From positions 2,710,501 through 2,774,500 of the forward strand of contig NZ_CP092480.1 in assembly GCF_022429645.1 (NCBI RefSeq): 64,000 nucleotides of DNA, written 5' to 3'. Below are positions 52,684 through 61,536 of the stretch, piece by piece. Both the position numbers and the translations under genes were made by a program. Source of the stretch: Lutibacter sp. A80. Its GTDB lineage: Bacteria > Bacteroidota > Bacteroidia > Flavobacteriales > Flavobacteriaceae. Within the stretch, counting starts at the first letter, position 1. Every line of letters begins with the position of its first letter. Under the pieces are notes generated by a model, which searched no databases, was not told the origin of the DNA, and saw only the letters and a program-made list of their open reading frames with translations.

Positions 52684-55446
52684 TTAGTTTAATAAAGCAT
52701 TAATTCTAGCTAATAAACTAGCAGCAGCAGTTTCGTAACCTTCGATTTCTGTTTCTAAAAGAGATAATCTACGTTCGTATTCAGCTACCCAAGCTTCAGC
52801 TGTATCTTTATCAACAATTCCTGTTGCAACTAATCCTTTTTGGATTTCAATGTCTTCTTCTAATTCAGCTATATCTTCTTTAGATTGCTCAATATCTTCA
52901 GCAACGTCTTCCATAAAGTCAGCTACGTTTGTACCATCAGTTACAAAATCTCCACTTTGTACAAAAGCATAAGCATCAATTAAGTTTTCAAGGTCTTCAA
53001 TTTGAATTGCTAAACTTACAAATTTTGCGTTAACAGCACTATAAGCTTCTACAGCATCTAAGTATTCAGCGTATAAAGGCAAGTTATATAAAATACCTGC
53101 TTCTTCATATCCCATATCTCCTTCGAAATCCCAAGCTGTAGTGTCAAATCCAAATTCAGCAAGTAATGCATCATATCTAGCTTGTAAATCAGCAATTGCT
53201 AAATCGTGAGCTGGTAATAAAGCATCTAATTCTTCTAATTCAGTTTCTAAATCATCAATTTTACCTTGGTTGTAAGCAACTGTACCTAAGGCATCTAATT
53301 TTTGTTTAGCAATTGACCAGTTAATTAAAGCGTTTTCAACTTCTTCAAATAATGTATTTGGATCACTGTCATTTAAATCATTACTATCAACTGAAGCATT
53401 AGATCCTAAAGCAATCCAATCAGCTGGGCTATCAAATTTATTAAATGTAGTTCCAATAGCAGTCATTGCTTCATTTACAGCGTTTTGAGCTTCATTTTCA
53501 GCTTCATTTGCAGCAGTAGCAGCGTCACCTAATTCAACAATATAAGCTTCAACAGCTAAAATATCAGAGGCATCTAAAGTTCCATCAGTAGGGAATTCAT
53601 AACCTAAAGCAGCATAAGCTTTAACAACTTCTTCAAGAGCCTCATCTCTATCTTCAGTAACATCAGAAACACCATCAACTTCCATATCTAAATTAGCTTG
53701 CGCATTATAAGCAGCTTCTCTAGCATTTAATAATCTCCAGAAGTTTGGAGTTGAAGAATCATCTGCTTCAACGTTGAACCATTCACCAACCATAGTACCA
53801 TCAATAACAGTAACAGCTGGGAAAGGAGCAGTTGTAACACCTGATACAGCTACAGAAGTAACTGTTTCATCAGCTGGAGTAAGAGGATCATCAACAACAT
53901 CTTCACCTAATTGAACAGAAGCAAAAGCATCATAAGTAACAGTTCCAAAAGTAGGACCTGATAAACCATAAGAAACAACTTGAACCCAAGTTTCACCAGT
54001 AGTTGTTTGGTTTTCACCGGCAACACCATCATCACCAGCGTCAATAGTAAATCCATCAGGATCAGCAATCCAAGCAGCTTGTGCAGCAACCTCTTCAGCT
54101 AATGCATCAGCTAATGCAGCCTCTAAGTCAGCAATAGGTGTACCAGGAACATAAGTAGCAAGAGCATTTTCAGCACTAGTATAAGCATATTCTAAATCTA
54201 CAACATAAGGAACCCCTGGATATTGAGGAGTGTAATAATAATTTGCTTGTGATAAAGCGTAATCAGCAATTTCTTCATCAATAGCAGCGTTAAACCACTC
54301 ATCGTATAAAGTTACAGCAGGATCAATTTTATCATCATCATAAGCTGGCCATACGAAAGGATCTCCAAAAGTATCTTCTTGAGTTCCTAAAGCATCTTGA
54401 GCAGCTTCTAAATCAGTAATAGTTCCAGTGTAAGCAGTTACAGCATCAGTAACAGCTTGTTCAGCATTTGGAATTTTAACATCAATAATATTTTGGTATG
54501 TTGCAATAGATGCAGTATCAGCAGCCATTTGGTCTGTATGTGCTTTTTTAGCAGCAATAGCAGCTTTTAAAAGATCTTCAGCATCAATTACTTCATTATA
54601 CTCAGCTGTAGAAGCTTCCCAAGCTTCACGAGCTTGATCTTTAGCATTTATAGCTTCAGCATGCTCAATTACAACAGCATCATATTGCTCTTTTAAAACA
54701 GCAATTTGAGCCTCTAAATCTGTAATAGCTTGTGCAGGAGCTCCAGCATCAGCTTCAGTAATAGCTTCTAAGGCAGCTAAGTTAGCTTCTTCAGCTACTA
54801 ATTTACCTTCTAATTCAGCTAATTCAGCTTCTAACATTGCTTGGTAATAAGCCCTAGAAACCATATCAACAGGGTTATTAATTGCAACCAACATTAATTC
54901 TTTTACAGCAAGATCATGTTCAGCTTCGATTTTGTCTTCATACAATTCTTGAAGTTCAGCAGTTACAGTTGCATAATCACCATAGTAACCTAAAATAAGT
55001 GCATCTTTAGCAGCTGCTACAGCTTCACCTAAATTAACCATTGCAACTTCATACTCGCTTTGTGCAGCTTGCAATAAATTCATTTGTGTTTGTAATGCTA
55101 CTTCTAATTTAGCTTCTTCTTCAGCTAAGAAAATAACATTTTTTTGTGCTTGAAGCGCATTTGCTTCAACTTGAGCTTCGTTTTGAAGCAATTGGTTTTC
55201 TGTCATAGCATCAATCCCAGCAGCTCTTGCTGTTTCAACTGCAGCTAACGCATCTTGGTAGGCAGCTTCTGCTACAACTTTTTGAGCATCTGCTTCTTTT
55301 AATGCAGCTTGTGCTTTAAGGAATTCTGCTTGCGCCAAGTATACTTGGTCTACAGCGTCAGAAACTCCGTCATCAATACATGATGTGAAGTTAAAACTTA
55401 GTAAAGTAGCAAATAATACTACCGACAATTTTTTTAAATTTTTCAT
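52684..55446 (-). CDS. Large Ala-rich coiled-coil lipoprotein
   Basis: 920 residues. A lipoprotein signal peptide ends at Cys23 (FTSC), followed by IDD. Two long coiled-coil regions, about 30-345 and 600-920, consist of Ala/Glu/Gln/Leu-rich helices with AQ, EAA, LEA and ALA repeats. They flank a less helical central segment (about 345-600) with Gly/Pro/Tyr/Trp and Asp. It is strongly acidic. No enzyme motif is present. The length and make-up suggest an elongated spacer, filament or tether, anchored in the outer membrane by lipid. It is transcribed first in a unit with the barrel protein gene. A full -33/-7 promoter lies upstream. It is not recognised as a known family. Confidence 0.8.
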   Translation of the reverse strand: MKNLKKLSVVLFATLLSFNFTSCIDDGVSDAVDQVYLAQAEFLKAQAALKEADAQKVVAEAAYQDALAAVETARAAGIDAMTENQLLQNEAQVEANALQAQKNVIFLAEEEAKLEVALQTQMNLLQAAQSEYEVAMVNLGEAVAAAKDALILGYYGDYATVTAELQELYEDKIEAEHDLAVKELMLVAINNPVDMVSRAYYQAMLEAELAELEGKLVAEEANLAALEAITEADAGAPAQAITDLEAQIAVLKEQYDAVVIEHAEAINAKDQAREAWEASTAEYNEVIDAEDLLKAAIAAKKAHTDQMAADTASIATYQNIIDVKIPNAEQAVTDAVTAYTGTITDLEAAQDALGTQEDTFGDPFVWPAYDDDKIDPAVTLYDEWFNAAIDEEIADYALSQANYYYTPQYPGVPYVVDLEYAYTSAENALATYVPGTPIADLEAALADALAEEVAAQAAWIADPDGFTIDAGDDGVAGENQTTTGETWVQVVSYGLSGPTFGTVTYDAFASVQLGEDVVDDPLTPADETVTSVAVSGVTTAPFPAVTVIDGTMVGEWFNVEADDSSTPNFWRLLNAREAAYNAQANLDMEVDGVSDVTEDRDEALEEVVKAYAALGYEFPTDGTLDASDILAVEAYIVELGDAATAANEAENEAQNAVNEAMTAIGTTFNKFDSPADWIALGSNASVDSNDLNDSDPNTLFEEVENALINWSIAKQKLDALGTVAYNQGKIDDLETELEELDALLPAHDLAIADLQARYDALLAEFGFDTTAWDFEGDMGYEEAGILYNLPLYAEYLDAVEAYSAVNAKFVSLAIQIEDLENLIDAYAFVQSGDFVTDGTNVADFMEDVAEDIEQSKEDIAELEEDIEIQKGLVATGIVDKDTAEAWVAEYERRLSLLETEIEGYETAAASLLARINALLN

Positions 55447-56053
55447 TTTGTAACTTTTTAATTAATATTCTTTAAAATTTAAATAGGTTAATAAACTTGT
55501 GTTATTACAATTAGTTAACAAAACTACATAATTTTTTTTATTATGCAATAATTGAATTGCTAAAACTAATTTTTTTTTAGCATCCTATAACTTTAATTGT
55601 TGTTTTAAGTGTTTAATATGTTAATATACAATATATTACACTAGTTTAAGTTTGGTAATTAATGTGTTTTTCTTAATATTATGGAGCTTTAAAATTGATG
55701 ATATTTCATGTTTTTTAGCTTTTTTTTGAGATAAAATAAGTGTTTTTACTGCTATAACAAGCAAATTCTTACTTTTTTAAGCTTTTTTTTAACCCGAAAA
55801 ATGTTTTTTGCTTGTTAAAAAAGCACAGCTAATTGTTAATTCTATTTTGTTGCTAATATAGCTGCTGTAATTGTAACTACTGTTAAACACCTTATAATTA
55901 TTTAAGTTATTATTATAGATTCTAGCTGTTAAATTTCTTTCATTAATAATTTCTTTTTTTGGTTTACGTACTACATTTCTTATTGTGCAGTGTTATTTAT
56001 TATTAGTTGTGTTTTTACAATTATTAAAAGCTGCTAAAATTTAAATTAATAAC
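55447..56053. other. 607-bp intergenic region without a gene
   Basis: Highly AT-rich (T-rich on the plus strand). The right-hand part of the lipoprotein promoter lies here. A perfect 10-bp inverted repeat, AACAAGCAAA (55756-55765) with TTTGCTTGTT (55807-55816), has a 41-nt spacer, and a weaker CAGCTA/TAGCTG pair follows. No convincing ORF or known RNA family was seen. Confidence 0.5.
55519..55548 (-). promoter_or_regulatory. Promoter of the coiled-coil lipoprotein gene
   Basis: On the minus strand: TTG (55548-55546), a 19-bp spacer and TAGTTTTG (55526-55519), a full match to the Bacteroidota -33/-7 pattern. It gives a leader of about 70 nt before the ATG at 55446. Confidence 0.65.
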
Positions 56054-56088
56054 AACACAAAAAGAGTATCAAATCGATACTCTTTTTT
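56054..56088 (-). terminator. Intrinsic terminator of ssb
   Basis: Stem AAAAGAGTATC with GATACTCTTTT (about 56060-56086), A- and T-flanked. It lies about 20 bp past the ssb stop. Confidence 0.82.
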
Positions 56089-56107
56089 ATTTTTATAACT
56101 ATTTTTT

Positions 56108-56446
56108 CTACTGTTTATTTCCTAACATTAAAAGTTCATTAACAAGCACTTCTGTTATATATTTTTTAGTACCTTCTTTGTCCTCGTAGTTTCGTGTGGT
56201 TAGTTTACCTTCAATGGCAACTTCTTTTCCTTTTTCTAAATATTTTTCTACAATTTCGGCTGTTTTTCCCCAAGCAACTAAATTATGCCATTGTGTTTCT
56301 GTAACTTTTTCGCCCTGAGCATTTTTAAAGCTTTCGTTGGTAGCAAGAGAAAACTTTGCTAATTTTTTACCAGAGTCTAATGAAATAATTTCTGGGTTGT
56401 TTCCTAAATTTCCAATTAACTGTACTTTGTTTCTTAACGTACTCAT
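56108..56446 (-). CDS. ssb: Short single-stranded DNA-binding protein
   Basis: 112 residues. One OB-fold SSB domain with LRNKVQLIGNLGNNPEI, TQWHNLVAWGKTAEIVEKYL and AIEGKLTTRNYEDKEG. Unlike the main bacterial SSB (about 150-180 residues) it lacks the Gly/Pro-rich linker and the acidic DDDIPF-type tail that recruits partner proteins; it ends MLGNKQ. It is probably a secondary SSB (phage-, competence- or stress-linked types are known), with the main copy elsewhere. It has its own terminator. Confidence 0.92.
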   Translation of the reverse strand: MSTLRNKVQLIGNLGNNPEIISLDSGKKLAKFSLATNESFKNAQGEKVTETQWHNLVAWGKTAEIVEKYLEKGKEVAIEGKLTTRNYEDKEGTKKYITEVLVNELLMLGNKQ

Positions 56447-56635
56447 AAGATAAGTTTTTATACGTTGAATATCATTTGGTCAACTCAACGGTGCAAATAT
56501 TTAAAACCAATCTATTTTTATTCGGTTGTTATATAGTTACTTTCGGATGTAAATGTTTGTAGTCGTTTGTGAACGGATAATTTTTAGTATATTGGTGTTT
56601 GAAAAAAGGTACAAAGTGCTATAAAAGTTTAAGTT

Positions 56636-56986
56636 ATGGAAAAGAAAACTTGTTTAGAATGTAAAGAACCAATCCACGGAAGGATTGATAAAAAATTCTG
56701 TTCGGATTATTGTAGAAATTCTTACAATAATAGAGTAAATAAGGATAGTAAAAATTTAATTAGAAACGTAAATAATAGGCTTCGTAAAAATTACAAATTG
56801 CTTTGTGAGTTAAATAGTTCGGGGAAAACCAAGGTATCTAGAACCAAATTATTAGATGGTAACTTTGATTTTAATTTTTTTACTTCAATTTATACTACCA
56901 AAACAGGAAATACCTATTATTATATATACAATCAAGGTTATCTTGCTTTAGAAAACGATTATTATCTTTTAATTAAAAAAGAATAA
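56636..56986 (+). CDS. Zinc-ribbon protein of unknown function, conserved in Bacteroidota
   Basis: 116 residues. A treble-clef-like zinc site at the N-terminus: Cys6, Cys9, Cys22 and Cys26 in CLECKEPIHGRIDKKFCSDYC. A basic helical part (KNLIRNVNNRLRKNYKLL) and a C-terminal segment, FTSIYTTKTGNTYYYIYNQG, follow. I recall the same arrangement in many Bacteroidota hypothetical proteins, so it is a real gene. Likely nucleic acid binding, but no role is known. It is divergent from ssb. Confidence 0.82.
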   Translation: MEKKTCLECKEPIHGRIDKKFCSDYCRNSYNNRVNKDSKNLIRNVNNRLRKNYKLLCELNSSGKTKVSRTKLLDGNFDFNFFTSIYTTKTGNTYYYIYNQGYLALENDYYLLIKKE

Positions 56987-57008
56987 GTATTATTTAATAC
57001 TAGTATAT

Positions 57009-57056
57009 AAAAAAATTACCTACAGTAATAGTTTATATTAACACTACCGTAGGTAA
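57009..57056 (-). terminator. Probable terminator of the DUF4837 gene
   Basis: Stem TTACCTAC (57016-57023) with GTAGGTAA (57049-57056) and a 25-nt loop with weak inner pairing. On the minus strand it is followed by T7. Confidence 0.55.
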
Positions 57057-57089
57057 ATTTTTAGGTTTATTGTATAGGATTGTAATTGA

Positions 57090-58064
57090 TTAATTTATTT
57101 TTAAAGTTTTTAAAATACCTTCTAATTCAAACATATAATCGCGTTTGTTAATAGAAGGGGCAAATGTTAAACCTTCAACAACAACCAATCTGTTATTTGG
57201 TTTATCTACAACGGTATAGCTTAAAAACGGACCTGCCATATATACATTTTTAACTTCCCATTTTCCACGAGTTTCAAAAGCTTTTTTTCCATCTACTTCT
57301 ACTTCAAATATATGAGGAGAGTAGGCTTCTTCAGTCATCATATACGAATCATCAATTTGACCAGGAATGTTCTTTTTTCCAAAGGCATTGCGTATTGCTA
57401 CAATATTGTTACCATTTTCATCATCTTTAGAAGTAATAGGAACCGTGTAAGCCATTAATTCCATACTATTATCTCCGTTTAAATGATAGCGGTACCATAC
57501 AAATTCTCCGTTGTCTTCAACTTTTCTGTATTTTTTTGGAATTTTAAGAGAAAATCCTTGTTTTGTAAATGTTTCAATTTGAGTTGGATCCCAAAAGTTT
57601 TTTAAAATATTTTTTTGAACAGAAATTATATCAGCATCTTTATAAATCTTGACAATTTTTTCACTATTTTTTTGAATTTCAGCAATTAAAGCTTCTTTAT
57701 TTTCTCCAATAATAGTAATTATTTGTTGAGGAGCTGCATATACATTTGAACTTACAGAAAAAGAAGTTTCTTCTCCAATACCAACATTTAATACATTTCT
57801 GGTGGCTCTAAACATACTAGAAAAACTGTCTGGTGGTACTTGTGTTACCTCAAATTGAGATTCTGGTTGTGGTAAACCCAATACAGGTTCTGCAATAATT
57901 TTACGAAGTTCGTCACCTAATTGACCTTGCCATTCGCTATTTTTCATAACTACTAATAAGTGATTAATTCTTCCATTTGCTTCTTTTAATGTTTTTTTGG
58001 ATTCACCTGATCCACAAGAAATAAATAAAGCAGTAATTACAAGTACTAAGCTAATTTTTTTCAT
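57090..58064 (-). CDS. DUF4837 family lipoprotein
   Basis: 324 residues. A lipoprotein signal peptide ends at Cys17 (LFISCGSGES). The body shows the DUF4837 features: GRINHLLVVMKNSEWQGQLG at the start, LPQPESQFEVTQVPPDSFS, RNVLNVGIGEE, and later GKWEVKNVYMAGPFLSY. The domain function is unknown; in Bacteroidota the gene is often found beside cell-wall or OmpA-type genes, as here. The transglycosylase gene lies upstream on the same strand with a 70-bp gap. Confidence 0.9.
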   Translation of the reverse strand: MKKISLVLVITALFISCGSGESKKTLKEANGRINHLLVVMKNSEWQGQLGDELRKIIAEPVLGLPQPESQFEVTQVPPDSFSSMFRATRNVLNVGIGEETSFSVSSNVYAAPQQIITIIGENKEALIAEIQKNSEKIVKIYKDADIISVQKNILKNFWDPTQIETFTKQGFSLKIPKKYRKVEDNGEFVWYRYHLNGDNSMELMAYTVPITSKDDENGNNIVAIRNAFGKKNIPGQIDDSYMMTEEAYSPHIFEVEVDGKKAFETRGKWEVKNVYMAGPFLSYTVVDKPNNRLVVVEGLTFAPSINKRDYMFELEGILKTLKIN

Positions 58065-58134
58065 TTTTAAAAGTTTGTTTTATTATTTTGGTTGCTATTT
58101 AACTATCTAAGTTTAAATAATCCTGAAAATCAAA

Positions 58135-59694
58135 TCAAATTTTAAAAATTTTTAATTTGGTTCCTGGCTTCAAACTTTTTACACTCCAAATATTGTTCCA
58201 ATCTTTAATATTTTGAACAGAAACATTCGAATATTTTTGAGCTATTAACCATAACGAATCTCCGGATTGTACGGTGTAAATTTCATGCGGCCCTATTGGT
58301 AATGGTTTTTTAGTTGTTTTTTGGGGTTTAGAATTTGTAACAGTATTTACTCTTTTAGGATAAATTGTTAAGCGTTGTCCAATTTTTAAACGTGTTGAAC
58401 GCATATTATTCCATCGTTTAATATTGCTTACAGAAACACCAAATTTTTCTGAAATTTTGCCTAAATAATCACCACTTTTAACTCTATAAGTAGTTCTTGA
58501 ATTTTCTTCTACATATTGTGGTAATGGTTTTTCTCGTTTGGCATCTTCAACATCGGCAAAAGCATAGATTTCTTTTTCGTTACTTAAAAATTTACCGATG
58601 TCTTTTACGGGCAATGTAAGTGTGTAATTTCTGTCTTTTACATAAGGAATAATGTCTAGCTTATATTGTGGGTTTAAAAATTGAAGCACTTCAATATCAA
58701 CATTTATAGTTTCGTAAAGTTGTTCAAAAGTTAATTGTCTTTTTATTTGAACAGTATCGGTTTCAAAATATGCAAGTGTACTTTCTTTAGCTTTTATATT
58801 GTGTTCGTTAGCATATTCGAAAATATACAAAGTAGCATAAAAAGCAGGTACGTAATTAGCCGTTTCACGTGGTAAATTATGTCTAATATTCCAATAATTA
58901 GTATTTCCTCCAGAACGTCTAATTGCTTTGCTAACATTTCCAGGACCCGAATTGTAGGCGGCTAAAGCTAAATCCCAATCGCCAAAAATTTTATATAAAC
59001 TGGCTAAAAATTTACAAGCAGCTTCTGTTGCTTTATAAGGGTCTGAGCGTTCATCTACATAAGAGCTTACATTTAAATTAAATTGTTTTCCGGTTTGGTA
59101 CATAAATTGCCATAAACCAGTTGCCCCAACTCTAGAACGTGCTCTTGGTCTTAAAGCAGATTCTACAATTGCTAAATATTTCATTTCTAAAGGAATATCG
59201 TAATTATCTAGTTGCTCTTCAAACAAAGGGAAATAGAAACGTGCACGCTCCATTAAAGTAGAAAAAGATGATTTTCTTCTTTTTAAATAAGTTTTAATTA
59301 TTTGTTCTAATTCTGGATTGTATTCTATATGAAAAGGTGTTTTACTATCTAATAAAGCTAATCTTTCTTTTAGTAATTCGGTAGGTAATTCTTCTAATTC
59401 AGTTATTAAAATTTCATCATCTTTTAACACATACTGTATGGTATCATACAAAGGAGATTTTATTAATTCGTGTAACCATAAACTATCTATTAATGTAGCT
59501 TCTACGTGTTCTTTAAACCCTAAAGTGTCTGTATTTTTTAACAATAATGTGTCTCCATTAGAAAATAATACTTTAGAATCTTCAAAAGATTGAAGCTTTA
59601 TAGTATCTGGTTCTAACTTTATTGTGTCGGATTTTATTTGAGAAAATCCGACACTAAAATAAAGTAGTAATGCAATATTTAATAGCTGCTTCAT
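58135..59694 (-). CDS. MltD-like lytic transglycosylase with two LysM domains
   Basis: 519 residues. Signal peptide (ending VGFSQ, about residue 19). SLT catalytic domain (about 155-300) with the catalytic Glu178 in AIVESA, followed by RSRVGATGLWQFM and LALAAYNSGPGNV. Two LysM domains at the C-terminus (about 398-442 and 472-518, each with SGDxLxxIxxK and a WNN motif) bind peptidoglycan. It cleaves the glycan strand between MurNAc and GlcNAc with formation of anhydroMurNAc. It is placed 7 bp after the OmpA-like lipoprotein gene and ahead of DUF4837, a cell-envelope cluster. Confidence 0.93.
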   Translation of the reverse strand: MKQLLNIALLLYFSVGFSQIKSDTIKLEPDTIKLQSFEDSKVLFSNGDTLLLKNTDTLGFKEHVEATLIDSLWLHELIKSPLYDTIQYVLKDDEILITELEELPTELLKERLALLDSKTPFHIEYNPELEQIIKTYLKRRKSSFSTLMERARFYFPLFEEQLDNYDIPLEMKYLAIVESALRPRARSRVGATGLWQFMYQTGKQFNLNVSSYVDERSDPYKATEAACKFLASLYKIFGDWDLALAAYNSGPGNVSKAIRRSGGNTNYWNIRHNLPRETANYVPAFYATLYIFEYANEHNIKAKESTLAYFETDTVQIKRQLTFEQLYETINVDIEVLQFLNPQYKLDIIPYVKDRNYTLTLPVKDIGKFLSNEKEIYAFADVEDAKREKPLPQYVEENSRTTYRVKSGDYLGKISEKFGVSVSNIKRWNNMRSTRLKIGQRLTIYPKRVNTVTNSKPQKTTKKPLPIGPHEIYTVQSGDSLWLIAQKYSNVSVQNIKDWNNIWSVKSLKPGTKLKIFKI

Positions 59695-59701
59695 TAGGTT
59701 T

Positions 59702-60652
59702 TTATTCCTTTAATAGTTTAGAGATTTCATCTAAATTAGGAGCTAAAATAATTTCAATTCTTCGGTTTTTAGCTTTTCCTTCAGCAGTAGTATTATCGCT
59801 AATTGGTACAAATTCGCTTCTACCTGCAGCTGTAATTTGTGTTGGATCTACGCCTTTGTTTTTTAATATTCTAACAATTGCAGTTGCTCTCTTTACAGAT
59901 AAATCCCAATTGTCTATTAGAGTTGTGCCTTTGTAAGGTACGTTATCTGTATGTCCTTCAATAAGCACATTTATATCTGGATTTTGAGATAAAACACTTG
60001 CCAACTGTTCTACGGCATTTTTACCTTCTGTACCAACAGCCCAACTTCCAGAGCTAAATAATAATTTATTTTCCATAGAAACGTAGATTTTTCCGTTTTT
60101 ATGAACCACCGTTAAACCATTTCCTTCAAAATTGTGTAATGCACTTGAAATTGCATTTTTTAATTGTTGCATTTGAGCTTCTTTAGCATCTATTAAAGCT
60201 TGCAATTCATCAATTTCTTGAGAGCGTTTGTCTAACTCTTTTTGCAAGTTTTCTAAGCGTTCACTTTCTAAAAATAATTTGCGTTCTTTTTCTTCTAATT
60301 GCACTAATAAATCTTGATTTGTTTTAGATTGTTCTGCTAGTTTTTGTGAACTTTGAGTTGCTAATGCAGCATACGATTCGTCTAAATTTTTATATTTATT
60401 TTGAAGTGAAGCGTATTCATTATCCAATGATTTTTTTTCATTTTTTAATGTTTCATATTCATCTTTAAGTGTTGCTAATTCTGCTTCCAAACCTTGTTTA
60501 GCAGTTAATAAAGCATCTTTTTCTTTAATTAATTCTGAATTAGAAGTTCTTAATTTATTAAATTTTGTTTCTAATTCTTGATATACTTTTTTTGAAACAC
60601 ATCCATTTAATGTGAATGTTATAACCAATAAAATTGCTACTTTTTTTAACAT
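59702..60652 (-). CDS. OmpA-family lipoprotein with coiled coil
   Basis: 316 residues. A lipoprotein signal peptide ends at Cys18 (LNGCVSK). A long coiled coil (about 25-165; runs of Leu, Glu and Lys) leads to an OmpA/MotB C-terminal domain (about 185-310) with the peptidoglycan-binding NVLIEGHTDNVPYKG and NRRIEI motifs. It tethers the outer membrane to peptidoglycan. The 7-bp gap to the MltD-like gene suggests coupling of an OM-peptidoglycan link with wall remodelling. Confidence 0.93.
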   Translation of the reverse strand: MLKKVAILLVITFTLNGCVSKKVYQELETKFNKLRTSNSELIKEKDALLTAKQGLEAELATLKDEYETLKNEKKSLDNEYASLQNKYKNLDESYAALATQSSQKLAEQSKTNQDLLVQLEEKERKLFLESERLENLQKELDKRSQEIDELQALIDAKEAQMQQLKNAISSALHNFEGNGLTVVHKNGKIYVSMENKLLFSSGSWAVGTEGKNAVEQLASVLSQNPDINVLIEGHTDNVPYKGTTLIDNWDLSVKRATAIVRILKNKGVDPTQITAAGRSEFVPISDNTTAEGKAKNRRIEIILAPNLDEISKLLKE

Positions 60653-60671
60653 TATCTTATTTTTTTAATTT

Positions 60672-61433
60672 TTATGATTCTATTTCTACTACAATTGGGC
60701 AATGATCTGAATGTTTTGCTTCAGGTAAAATGTATGACCTTTTAATACGGTCTTTTAAAGGAGCGCTTACCATATGATAATCTATACGCCAACCCTTATT
60801 GTTATTTCTGGCGTTTGCTCTGTAACTCCACCACGAATAATGATTCGGTTCTTTGTTTAAATAACGGAAAGAATCTATAAATCCACTATCAATAAAATTA
60901 CCTATCCATTCACGTTCAACAGGTAAAAACCCTGAAACACCTTTCATTTTTGGATTGTGAATGTCAATTTCTTCGTGACAAATATTATAATCTCCACAAA
61001 TAATTAAGTTTGGAATTTCTTTTTTTAGGTTATTTACATATTCTTGAAATTCGGCCATGTAATTTAATTTAAAGTCTAAACGAGCATCATTAGTTCCAGA
61101 AGGTAAGTATAAACTCATTACAGAAAAATCATCAAAATCTATGCGTAAATTTCTACCTTCTACATCCATAGATTCAATACCTGTTCCATATTCTACATGG
61201 TTTGGTTTATGTTTCGATAAAATTGCAACACTACTATATCCTTTTTTTTCTGCTGAAAACCAATAATGATAGGGATAACCTGCTTTTTCAAACAATTCTA
61301 AATCTAATTGTTCTTTATGTGCTTTAGTTTCTTGAATACAAAGCACATCTGGATTTGCAGCTTCTAACCATTCAATAAGTCCTTTTTTTAAGGCAGCTCT
61401 AATGCCATTTACGTTATATGATATTATTTTCAT
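60672..61433 (-). CDS. xth: Exodeoxyribonuclease III
   Basis: 253 residues, the usual length. EEP fold with ETKAHKEQL (catalytic Glu), GDYNICHEEID, RIDYHM and the final SDHCPIVVEI. It removes nucleotides from 3' ends and cuts at AP sites in base excision repair, in the cytoplasm. It is distinct from the two EEP paralogs at 98-1144 and 6902-7873, which carry the NHWPSRR motif. The inverted repeat at 61464 lies just before its start. Confidence 0.95.
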   Translation of the reverse strand: MKIISYNVNGIRAALKKGLIEWLEAANPDVLCIQETKAHKEQLDLELFEKAGYPYHYWFSAEKKGYSSVAILSKHKPNHVEYGTGIESMDVEGRNLRIDFDDFSVMSLYLPSGTNDARLDFKLNYMAEFQEYVNNLKKEIPNLIICGDYNICHEEIDIHNPKMKGVSGFLPVEREWIGNFIDSGFIDSFRYLNKEPNHYSWWSYRANARNNNKGWRIDYHMVSAPLKDRIKRSYILPEAKHSDHCPIVVEIES

Positions 61434-61463
61434 TATTTTAATTTTCTATAAACTTTTTTAATC

Positions 61464-61532
61464 TTGTCATTCCTGTGAAAACAGGAATCCATACAGTATG
61501 AAAATGGATTCCTGCCTGCGCAGGAATGACAA
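61464..61532. repeat. Nested palindromic intergenic repeat
   Basis: Outer arms TTGTCATTCCTG (61464-61475) and CAGGAATGACAA (61521-61532); inner arms CAGGAATCC (61482-61490) and GGATTCCTG (61506-61514). Two smaller hairpins can also form within each half. The arms resemble a widespread dispersed repeat; the high GC of the stems stands out in this AT-rich region. It may also act as a terminator for the ligase gene. Confidence 0.75.
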
Positions 61533-61536
61533 ACAT

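Noticed and set aside
56447-56500. CGTTGA/TCAACG inverted repeat in the ssb leader
   Set aside because: Only six pairs with a long loop; too weak to call a regulatory structure.
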